From: SAR324 cluster bacterium
Lineage (GTDB): Bacteria > SAR324 > NAC60-12
Reading direction: 5' to 3'
Length of the DNA: 8,259 bases
Assembly (NCBI GenBank): GCA_028822475.1
Contig: JAPKDT010000087.1
Coordinates: forward strand, 1 to 8,259
The translations under genes were made by a program, and so were the position numbers. How positions within the stretch are numbered: the stretch's first letter is position 1; every line of letters starts with the position of its first letter. Below the pieces are notes generated by a model that had not been told where the DNA came from, did not search any database, and worked only from the letters and a program-made list of their open reading frames with translations. Below are positions 1 through 6,544 of the stretch, one piece after another.

Positions 1-289
1 CGATTTTATCAGCTAAAATTTTTAGAGATATTACTTTGAATTCACCTCATAAAATTGCTCAACAATTTTGTTTCTACTTGAGGAAATCTACCCTGAATCG
101 ACCTCATTCACTGAAAAACTAAAATCTATTGTAGCCATTTTTACTTTCTACAAAAAAAATATTTTGCTATATATCTCAAATAAAGATGTAATTGGATTTG
201 ATTTTGCAGTTGGAATTTGCTTAAATTTGTCTATGCTAATAAAAAAGTTGGCGGACAAAAAACATAAAATATAAGAAAGACAAGTAATC
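1..289. other. AT-rich left flank without a convincing gene
   Basis: About 27% G+C by hand count, clearly lower than the genes that follow. The third frame is open from the window edge to a TAA at 120-122, and the first frame to a TGA at 37-39, so either could be the tail of a gene lying to the left; neither tail has a recognisable motif. A 68-codon frame beginning with TTG at 68 is also open, but its Phe/Ile/Lys/Asn-rich translation looks like a by-product of AT-rich DNA, and no ribosome binding site precedes it. The last 40 bases probably contain the promoter of the next gene. Confidence 0.5.
248..275 (+). promoter_or_regulatory. possible sigma-70-type promoter for the dksA-like gene
   Basis: TTGGCG (248-253) and TATAAG (270-275) are separated by 16 nt, resembling -35 and -10 boxes. 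Transcription would begin around 282, leaving a leader of under 10 nt before the ATG at 290, so the message would be nearly leaderless. AT-rich DNA gives such matches by chance, and the call is weak. Confidence 0.25.
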
Positions 290-679
290 ATGGAAGAAAT
301 AAAACGCCTCTTATTGGAAGAAAAGGCGGCACTTCTCGCGGACATCCGGGAAAAGACAGGCAAACAAAACAAAACACACAGTGATATCGGCGACGCCATT
401 GATTCTTCTGTAGAAGAACAAGAACGGGAATTAGAACTTTTACTTCAGGATCGGGAGCAAGCCAGACTTAAAGGAATTGAAAATGCTCTTCAACGCATGG
501 AGTCTGATGACTTCGGTTACTGCGAAGAGTGCGGTGAAGACATTTCAAAAAAACGACTGCTGGCAGTACCTTTGACACGTATGTGCATCAATTGCCAGTC
601 AACTGAAGAACGTAGCCGGCTCGCGCAAAATGCTTTTTCACGTGCAGACTACACCAGTCAAGTTTTAAGTGACGAATAA
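290..679 (+). CDS. DksA/TraR-family C4 zinc-finger transcription regulator
   Basis: Members of this family enter the secondary channel of RNA polymerase and adjust initiation, often together with ppGpp. The 129-residue product has a helical, charged N-terminal part (about 1-75) expected to form the coiled coil. A C4 zinc finger follows: Cys78-x2-Cys81, 17 residues, Cys99-x2-Cys102, in the typical FGYCEECG and MCINCQ contexts. By alignment with E. coli DksA, the coiled-coil tip motif DxxDxA corresponds to Asp35-Ala-Ile-Asp38-Ser-Ser40, so both aspartates are kept but the alanine is serine. It is shorter than E. coli DksA (151 residues), mainly at the N terminus. The ATG at 290 follows a weak GAAAG. 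It stands 162 nt ahead of fliR, so it may be a separate unit. Family assignment is firm; whether it acts as a true DksA or a TraR/YocK-like relative is open. Confidence 0.9.
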   Translation: MEEIKRLLLEEKAALLADIREKTGKQNKTHSDIGDAIDSSVEEQERELELLLQDREQARLKGIENALQRMESDDFGYCEECGEDISKKRLLAVPLTRMCINCQSTEERSRLAQNAFSRADYTSQVLSDE

Positions 680-721
680 TTATTTAGCCTCACTCCGTAA
701 CCATGCATTAGAGTAGATTCC

Positions 722-745
722 GCCTCAAGCTAACATCTTAGAGGC
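722..745 (+). other. imperfect hairpin after the dksA-like gene
   Basis: GCCTCAAG (722-729) can pair with CTTAGAGGC (737-745), giving eight base pairs with one bulged A and a 7-nt loop. No T-run follows, so it is not a standard intrinsic terminator; it may stabilise the transcript end or be incidental. Confidence 0.35.
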
Positions 746-799
746 ACTCACGGATACCGACTCCAGTTGTATTAAGTGTGTTGATTAAAATCAGTTACG

Positions 800-827
800 A
801 AAAACAGTGCCTGAATTTACAGTTTTT
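800..827 (+). other. A-rich/T-rich hairpin just before fliR
   Basis: AAAAAC-A-GT (800-808) faces AC-A-GTTTTT (819-827): eight base pairs around one A-A mismatch, with a 10-nt loop. The T-run forms part of the stem, 14 nt before the fliR ATG. It could be a weak terminator of upstream transcription or affect ribosome access to fliR. The stem is mostly A-T, so confidence is low. Confidence 0.25.
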
Positions 828-841
828 AATTCCTGAGCAAT

Positions 842-1624
842 ATGGCCAATCTGCTGAATTATGACGCCGGCCAATTATTGGCATTTATTCTGGTACTGGT
901 TCGTGTCAGCGGAATAATCTCTACCGCGCCTATTTTCGGCAGTTCGGTTTCGCCGCCTCAAGTAAAGATTGTGTTGAGTCTGATGCTGGCACTGATTCTC
1001 TACCCTTTCATTCCTACGATACAAGTTTTTCCGGATCGTCCTGACCATTATCTTGTACTGATCGCGAGTGAACTACTGATTGGCTTGGTACTTGGTATGA
1101 TCGGCCGTTTTTTATTTTCGGCCGTCGAATTCGCAGGAACAGTCATCGGCTTTCAAATGGGACTCGGTATGGCCAACGTCTTTGATCCGCAATCACAGCA
1201 GCAGGTTTCCACGGTGGGAAGATTCGAAACCACGACCGCGACACTCATTTTTTTAGCCATGGACGGTCACCTGATTGTGATTCAGGCTCTTGTCAAAAGC
1301 TACTCCATTCTTCCTCCTGGCGGCGCTAGAATTAGCCAGCCTTTGGTTGATAAACTGACGGAACTTTCAGCAAGTATTTTTTTCATTGGCTTACAAATCG
1401 GCGCACCGTTGATTGTAGCTCTTTTTCTAGCTAACGCTATTGTCGGACTACTGGCACGCTCAGTTCCTCAAATTCAGGTTTTTGTGGTTGGTTTCCCACT
1501 GACCCTATTACTCGGATTTTTGTTTCTGCTTTTCGGCATGCCCTTTTATGGACAAGCTGTGCACAAGATGTTTGAGATGCTTGACACACAATTATTTGAT
1601 GTGCTTAGACTGTTAGCTGGATAA
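842..1624 (+). CDS. fliR: flagellar biosynthetic protein FliR (export gate subunit)
   Basis: FliR is an inner-membrane subunit of the FliPQR channel of the flagellar type III export gate, through which rod, hook and filament proteins leave the cell. The 260-residue product has the usual family length and is highly hydrophobic, with several membrane segments (about 10-30, 40-58, 70-95, 130-150, 180-205 and 212-232). Recognisable motifs are RVSG (21-24) near the N terminus, FDPQS (114-118) in the central loop, and the LLARSVPQIQVFVVGFPL block (203-220), all at their expected places. The ATG at 842 gives the normal N terminus; no strong ribosome binding site precedes it. Genes for its usual neighbours fliP and fliQ are not in the window; a dksA-like gene stands upstream instead. 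A 215-nt gap, unusually long, separates it from flhB. Confidence 0.95.
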   Translation: MANLLNYDAGQLLAFILVLVRVSGIISTAPIFGSSVSPPQVKIVLSLMLALILYPFIPTIQVFPDRPDHYLVLIASELLIGLVLGMIGRFLFSAVEFAGTVIGFQMGLGMANVFDPQSQQQVSTVGRFETTTATLIFLAMDGHLIVIQALVKSYSILPPGGARISQPLVDKLTELSASIFFIGLQIGAPLIVALFLANAIVGLLARSVPQIQVFVVGFPLTLLLGFLFLLFGMPFYGQAVHKMFEMLDTQLFDVLRLLAG

Positions 1625-1701
1625 AGGCAACAAAATATAAAATGATGAGACCTTAAAAGACGCTAAAACTATGTTATTGCTTACGAAGCGATAAATCTTG
1701 G

Positions 1702-1724
1702 ATATCATACTACTTTAATATCAT
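1702..1724. repeat. pair of 7-bp direct repeats in the fliR-flhB gap
   Basis: ATATCAT occurs at 1702-1708 and again at 1718-1724, a 16-nt period. This may be a protein-binding site or chance in an AT-rich gap; no regulator can be named. Confidence 0.3.
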
Positions 1725-1738
1725 TAAGCTTTCTCTCT

Positions 1739-1771
1739 CCGGTTGAAATGACCTCGCTACGAAACAACCGG
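1739..1771. repeat. inverted repeat in the fliR-flhB gap
   Basis: CCGGTTG (1739-1745) is perfectly matched by CAACCGG (1765-1771) across a 19-nt loop. No T-run follows, so it is not an obvious terminator. A shorter stem, CCGC/GCGG (1790-1793 and 1799-1802), follows closely, so the untranslated stretch before flhB may be structured. Confidence 0.4.
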
Positions 1772-1839
1772 TGGATTTGTAACACGCATCCGCATTACGC
1801 GGTAAATTCAATACTTAAATAATTTTTTCTTGAAAATCA

Positions 1840-2904
1840 ATGGCAGAACAACAAGGTCAGGAAAAAACTGAGGCTCCAACTGAGAAAAAACGCAGAGAGT
1901 CGCGTGAAGAAGGTCAAGTAGCCTTTAGCAAGGAACTCTCTTCCGCTGCCTTGCTGGCAGGAATCGTGCTCACGCTGGTGGCCACAAGTCCTCTTATCCT
2001 CGATGCATTTCGGGAACTCATGACAAGAATTTTCCGACAGATGGCATCTGCTGATGAGTTGACCATCAACAGTGTTTATACTTTGTCCGGAGAAATTGTC
2101 AGTACCATGCTCCCTGCGTTCACTCCATTCTTAATGGTTATTATTTTTGTAGCTATTTTTGCTTCTGTTTTACAGGTTGGTGTGCAGATCACTTTCAAAG
2201 CCATTGCTCCTAAATTCAGCAAATTAAGTCCCTTAACCGGAATCAAGCGTCTTTTTTCATCACAGTCTCTGGCCGATTTTCTCAAGAGTATGGCAAAAAT
2301 GATTATTGTGGGATTTGTCGGTTATTTAACATACATGGAAAAAATTTCAGAATTGAACGGACTTTCAGTTTCAACTCCGGAGGCAATTCTCAAATACAAT
2401 TTTACCGTGGTTGCAGAAATTGCGGGAAAGATCTTACTCGCGATGGTGGCAATTGCAATTTTTGATTATTTTTATCAACGCTGGCATCATGAACAACAAA
2501 TGATGATGACCAAACAAGAGGTCAAGGAAGAAACAAAACAATCTGAAGGTGACCCGCAACTGAAAGCCAGAATCCGGCAGATTCAACGCGAAATGTCAAA
2601 CGCGCGGATGATGCAGGAAGTCCCGAAAGCAGACACTCTGATCGTCAATCCGACTCACTTCTCCGTTGCTGTGCTTTATGACCGAGATGTGATGGCAGCT
2701 CCTGAAGTTACCGCAAAAGGTGCGGATCATATGGCCCTGCGGATGCGTACAATTGCCAGGGAAAATAATATCCCCATCCTCGAACGTCCAGAATTGGCGC
2801 GTGATTTATATGCAAACGTAGAAATCGGTGAAGACATTCCGGAACGATTTTACAAAGCAATTGCGGAAATACTGGCCTTTGTTTACAGGCTCCGGAAAAG
2901 ATAA
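1840..2904 (+). CDS. flhB: flagellar export protein FlhB (autocleaving switch)
   Basis: FlhB is an inner-membrane export-gate subunit whose cytoplasmic domain changes the exporter from rod/hook to filament substrates. The 354-residue product opens with the family's charged N terminus (EKTEAPTEKKRRESREEGQV, 8-27) and has four membrane segments near 34-57, 92-117, 147-166 and 190-213. A charged linker leads to the cytoplasmic domain, with the GDPQLKARIRQIQREM block at 227-242. The autocleavage site Asn270-Pro-Thr-His273 (bases 2647-2658) is intact, so normal self-cleavage is expected. The C terminus ends soon after the conserved RPELARDLY block. The ATG at 1840 gives the normal start; the upstream bases are AT-rich and offer no real Shine-Dalgarno. 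It stands well apart from both fliR (215 nt) and flhA (159 nt). Confidence 0.96.
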   Translation: MAEQQGQEKTEAPTEKKRRESREEGQVAFSKELSSAALLAGIVLTLVATSPLILDAFRELMTRIFRQMASADELTINSVYTLSGEIVSTMLPAFTPFLMVIIFVAIFASVLQVGVQITFKAIAPKFSKLSPLTGIKRLFSSQSLADFLKSMAKMIIVGFVGYLTYMEKISELNGLSVSTPEAILKYNFTVVAEIAGKILLAMVAIAIFDYFYQRWHHEQQMMMTKQEVKEETKQSEGDPQLKARIRQIQREMSNARMMQEVPKADTLIVNPTHFSVAVLYDRDVMAAPEVTAKGADHMALRMRTIARENNIPILERPELARDLYANVEIGEDIPERFYKAIAEILAFVYRLRKR

Positions 2905-3003
2905 ATTTTTCGTAGCCCTGCCCATTTCAAAACTAATCCTCACGGGGATAACTGGAATATTTTCAAAATTTTGTTTTTGGAGCATTATTTGCAACAGGCA
3001 GAC

Positions 3004-3037
3004 CCGTGCGTTTCGTTTTTGAAACACGGATATTTTT
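3004..3037 (+). terminator. terminator- or attenuator-like hairpin between flhB and flhA
   Basis: CCGTG (3004-3008) pairs with CACGG (3025-3029). After a 2-nt CG bulge, TTTC (3011-3014) pairs with GAAA (3021-3024), leaving the 6-nt loop GTTTTT. ATATTTTT follows directly (3030-3037). This is the form of a modest intrinsic terminator. It lies 26 nt before the flhA start, which leaves no room for a promoter after it, so partial termination or regulated read-through seems likelier than a full stop. Confidence 0.5.
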
Positions 3038-3063
3038 AACGACCTTTTGGTAATGGATGACCA

Positions 3064-5154
3064 GTGGCCGCAGCAAACATACCTTTAGATAATATAATCA
3101 GTAAAGCTGACATTGTTCTCGCCGCAGGCGTGATGTCAATGCTCCTGATAATGGTGGTACCCCTTCCACTGTTAGTTCTCGATTTACTCCTTGCATTAAG
3201 CATCACCGTCGGAGTTCTAATTCTCTTTGTGGCTTTGTTTACGGAAAGTTCACTCGAGTTTTCCTCTTTTCCTTCAGTATTGCTCATCGCGACAATTTTC
3301 CGGCTTTCTCTTAATGTTGCCTCCACGAGGCTTATTTTACTGGAAGGTCATCAGGGTCCTGGAGCAGCAGGATCGATCATTAATTCTTTTGGTGAATTTG
3401 TAGTCGGTGGAAATCAGATTGTCGGTATCATCATCTTCCTGATTCTGGTTATCATCAATTTTGTTGTCATCACCAAAGGTACAGGACGTATCGCGGAGGT
3501 TGCCGCACGTTTTACTTTGGATGCCATGCCTGGAAAACAGATGGCGATTGACGCTGATTTAAACGCGGGGCTGATTGATGAAGACGAAGCGCGTTCGCGG
3601 CGTTCAATCATACAGCGTGAATCAGATTATTTTGGATCACTTGACGGTGCCAGCAAATTTGTACGAGGTGACACAATTGCGGGTTTGATTATCACATCTA
3701 TTAATATTTTAGGCGGACTACTGGTTGGAATAACTCAGTTCGATATGTCTGCCGGAGATGCTTTTAACGCTTACGCGACTTTAACCATTGGTGATGGACT
3801 CGTCTCGCAAATTCCCGCACTGATAATTTCAATCGCCGCAGGTATTGCCGTCACCAAAGCTTCCGGTGAAAACAAAATTTCTGTTGATTTACAAAAACAA
3901 ATTTTCACCAATGTTCAGGCATTGTATGTAGTTTCTGCTGTTCTTATTACTTTTTCATTAATCCCGGGACTACCGGTGGTTCCGTTTTTACTGCTGGCAC
4001 TTGGTACTTTCACGATGGCGCAAAGGAGTAAACGTTCCAATGTGAATATTGCCTTGGAAGAAAACCAGGAAGAACAGTCACGTCTGCAGAAAGAATTGAG
4101 TGAAGAACCGGAAGATATTGAATCACTGCTCACGATTGACATCCTTGGCCTGGAATTGGGTTACGGAATGATACCGCTGGTGGATGAAGAACAGGATGGT
4201 GAACTGCTGAAACGGATCAAGGCTATCCGTCGCCAAATTGCCATTGATTACGGATACATCGTACCGCCTCTGCACATCAAGGACAACCTTGAACTATCTC
4301 CAGGTGAATATTCAATTACCATCAAAGGTATTGAGATTGCCCGTAATGAATTGATGATGGGACACCACCTTGCCATGAAGACTGGAGATGTGGATGAAGA
4401 GATTCCTGGTGTTGACACAGTTGAACCGGCATTTGGACTACCGGCAATCTGGATTGCGGAGGAAGATGAGGAACGCGCTCAATTTGCTGGATATACAGTT
4501 GTTGATCTACCCACTGTTTTGGCCACACACCTGACAGAAGTCCTTAAAAATCATGCCTTTGAATTTATCGGACGTCAGGAAACCCAGAAACTTATTGACT
4601 CTCACGCCAAGTCCGAACCAAAAGTTGTTGAAGAATTGATCCCATCACTGGTATCATTAGGAGTTGTGCAAAAAGTTCTGCAGAATTTACTTAAAGAACT
4701 CGTATCTATCCGGGACCTGCATACGATTCTTGAGACACTGGCGGATGTTGCTCCAATCACCAAAGATCCTGATTTGCTCACAGAACATGTACGTCAGAGT
4801 CTTTCACGGCAGATAACCAGACAATATCAAACACCTGACGGGATGCTGCCCCTGATTACAATGAACCAGGATTTGGAGAATCAAATTGCCACTGCAATCC
4901 AGGATTCCGGGCAAGGTGCATATCTTGGCTTGAATCCTAACATGGCACAGGCGATCATAAATGGGACCGACGGGATGATGGAGCAATTTACGATCAACAA
5001 TTATCAGCCGCTTTTGCTTTGTTCACCGTTGATTCGTCCGCACGTTAAAAAACTGGTGGAGCGTTTCATTCCTAATCTTGTTGTACTTTCTCATAACGAG
5101 GTAGCACAGGATGTACGTATCGAAGCACTCGGCGTAGTAGAGTTAAGCGGTTAA
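3064..5154 (+). CDS. flhA: flagellar export protein FlhA
   Basis: FlhA is the large export-gate subunit that forms a nonameric ring, couples proton flow to export and docks chaperone-substrate complexes. The 696-residue product has the normal length. The N-terminal half holds about eight membrane segments (roughly 16-36, 38-60, 69-93, 113-136, 214-235, 248-267, 286-304, 305-318). The FHIPEP-family signature is present as GRIAEVAARFTLDAMPGKQM (141-160), with FGSLDGASKFVRGD at 200-213. The cytoplasmic domain (about 345-696) includes LGLELGYGMIPLVD and YGYIVPPLHIKDN. An in-frame TGA lies two codons before the GTG at 3064, so this GTG is the first possible start and gives a normal N terminus; ATGs at 3053 and 3057 are out of frame. 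No strong ribosome binding site is seen. Confidence 0.96.
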   Translation: MAAANIPLDNIISKADIVLAAGVMSMLLIMVVPLPLLVLDLLLALSITVGVLILFVALFTESSLEFSSFPSVLLIATIFRLSLNVASTRLILLEGHQGPGAAGSIINSFGEFVVGGNQIVGIIIFLILVIINFVVITKGTGRIAEVAARFTLDAMPGKQMAIDADLNAGLIDEDEARSRRSIIQRESDYFGSLDGASKFVRGDTIAGLIITSINILGGLLVGITQFDMSAGDAFNAYATLTIGDGLVSQIPALIISIAAGIAVTKASGENKISVDLQKQIFTNVQALYVVSAVLITFSLIPGLPVVPFLLLALGTFTMAQRSKRSNVNIALEENQEEQSRLQKELSEEPEDIESLLTIDILGLELGYGMIPLVDEEQDGELLKRIKAIRRQIAIDYGYIVPPLHIKDNLELSPGEYSITIKGIEIARNELMMGHHLAMKTGDVDEEIPGVDTVEPAFGLPAIWIAEEDEERAQFAGYTVVDLPTVLATHLTEVLKNHAFEFIGRQETQKLIDSHAKSEPKVVEELIPSLVSLGVVQKVLQNLLKELVSIRDLHTILETLADVAPITKDPDLLTEHVRQSLSRQITRQYQTPDGMLPLITMNQDLENQIATAIQDSGQGAYLGLNPNMAQAIINGTDGMMEQFTINNYQPLLLCSPLIRPHVKKLVERFIPNLVVLSHNEVAQDVRIEALGVVELSG

Positions 5155-5165
5155 GCGAATAAATA

Positions 5166-5205
5166 TTGAGTTTCTGCTTTGTAGTTAAATCAACTCAAAA
5201 CTCAA
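5166..5205. repeat. inverted and tandem repeats in the flhA-flhF gap
   Basis: TTGAGTTT (5166-5173) is matched by AAACTCAA (5198-5205). The right arm belongs to a short tandem repeat, AACTCAA repeated at 5192-5198 and 5199-5205, so the left arm could pair with either copy. No T-run follows. Two alternative foldings in a 78-nt leader ahead of flhF could be regulatory, though the stems are A-T rich. Confidence 0.35.
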
Positions 5206-5232
5206 AACCAAAATCTGTTAAAAAGCAATTTT

Positions 5233-6528
5233 ATGAATCTCAAGCGCTATCGCGTCAATAATATAAAAGAAGCTTTGAAATTCATAAAGCGCGATCTGGG
5301 GCCAGATGCTCTGATCGTATCTACCCGTCAGGTAAAAGAAGGCAAGGGAGCTTTTGGAATGTTCGGCAAAACAATGTTGGAGGTAACAGCTTCAGCCGGC
5401 GAAAAGAAAAAAAACAGCACAGCCTCAAAAGTACCGGCCGCAAAAGCACTTGAAGCATACAGCGACGCTGGAGATACTGCTGAAAACGCGCTGGCCGAAA
5501 CATTCATGAGACCTCAGAAAAATTCCGCGCTTTCGCTTACAGATCAAACACGGAACATGATGCTGCCGATACAAAAAGAACTGCAGGGAATTCGACTGAC
5601 CTTAGGAGATTTAAGCTCACAGTCAAATGCTTTTGACGATCATCTGGTCGGTGATCTGAAACACGAGCTTGGAGAAATGCGGCATATGCTGCATATTTTA
5701 GCTTCAAGGACGGGTAACCTGAGTGATCCGGATCTTCCGGAAAATCTGCTGCTGTTATATCAGCAGATGAAATTCAGTGGTTTGGAAGAAAAGTTCGCCC
5801 GACGTCTGGTTATGGAAGCACAGCGTAACATGACCGAAGAGGATCTTGAAAATTTTGCTTACGTGAAAATTTTCCTAGCCCGTATGTTGATGAAAATAAT
5901 TAAAATCACCAGAGGTCTTGAGGGTCTTAAACCTCCGCAAAGAATATTAGCGCTGCTGGGACCTACCGGAGTCGGTAAAACAACCACTGTCGTCAAGATC
6001 GCCTCTGAGCAAATGCGCAAATACAAACGAAAAGTGGCGTTGATTTCTGTTAATACGGGCCACCGTTCAGCCTCAGAACAACTTCGCGCTTTCGCCAAAC
6101 TGATCAAAGTCCCGTTTAGTGTTGTTAAAGATAAAGCAGAGCTGAACCGTCTTATCAACAGTTATGAAGATTATGATTCAATCATCATTGACACCGACGG
6201 TTGTTCTCAACGTAATGACGCGCAATTGTTTGAAATGCGTGAAATATTTGACGAACGAGGCCGTATCCACAACTCACTCGTTCTGAGCGCGACAAGCAAA
6301 GACGTTGACATGAACGAAGTCACGAGGAAATTCGGCTGTATGCCTATAGACAGTATTATTTTCACAAAACTCGACGAAAGCGCCACTTACGGTTCCATCT
6401 TCAACCATGCTATTCGTTTCAAAAAACCGCTCTCCTATTTGACGTTAGGACAGAAAGTCCCTGACGATCTTGAGGTTGCCTCAAGGGAACGTTTGGTTGA
6501 TTTACTGCTGAACATTTCCGGCACATGA
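5233..6528 (+). CDS. flhF: flagellar SRP-type GTPase FlhF with altered catalytic motifs
   Basis: FlhF is the third SRP-family GTPase, after Ffh and FtsY; it sets the site and number of polar flagella by recruiting early basal-body parts. The 431-residue product has the FlhF N terminus (1-50, with LGPDALIVSTRQVK at 22-35), a variable linker (about 55-165) and a C-terminal NG domain (about 168-431). The P-loop GPTGVGKT (243-250), TKLD (378-381) and SYLTLGQKVPDDLEVA (401-416) are intact. The second motif, normally DTYRIGA, reads NTGHRSA (274-280), and the third, normally DTAGR, reads DTDGC (320-324). GTP binding is thus likely, while hydrolysis may be weak. The frame is uninterrupted and flanking residues are well conserved, so this does not look like a pseudogene or frameshift. 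flhG does not follow it; fliA begins 16 nt later. Confidence 0.93.
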   Translation: MNLKRYRVNNIKEALKFIKRDLGPDALIVSTRQVKEGKGAFGMFGKTMLEVTASAGEKKKNSTASKVPAAKALEAYSDAGDTAENALAETFMRPQKNSALSLTDQTRNMMLPIQKELQGIRLTLGDLSSQSNAFDDHLVGDLKHELGEMRHMLHILASRTGNLSDPDLPENLLLLYQQMKFSGLEEKFARRLVMEAQRNMTEEDLENFAYVKIFLARMLMKIIKITRGLEGLKPPQRILALLGPTGVGKTTTVVKIASEQMRKYKRKVALISVNTGHRSASEQLRAFAKLIKVPFSVVKDKAELNRLINSYEDYDSIIIDTDGCSQRNDAQLFEMREIFDERGRIHNSLVLSATSKDVDMNEVTRKFGCMPIDSIIFTKLDESATYGSIFNHAIRFKKPLSYLTLGQKVPDDLEVASRERLVDLLLNISGT

Positions 6529-6544
6529 GAAATGAGTAGAAACC

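Noticed and set aside
68..274. 68-codon frame with a TTG start in the AT-rich flank
   Set aside because: Rare start, no ribosome binding site, composition set by AT-rich DNA and no recognisable motif.
148..399. 83-codon - strand frame
   Set aside because: Nearly half lies antisense to the dksA-like gene and the rest in AT-rich DNA; no supporting motif.
984..1470. TGGCAC words resembling half of a sigma-54 promoter
   Set aside because: They lie inside fliR and lack the TTGC element at the required spacing.
1664..1694. Possible sigma-28 promoter before flhB (TAAAACTA and AGCGATAA)
   Set aside because: The boxes are about 4 nt too far apart for the FliA consensus (TAAAGTTT, 11 nt, GCCGATAA), and both are imperfect.
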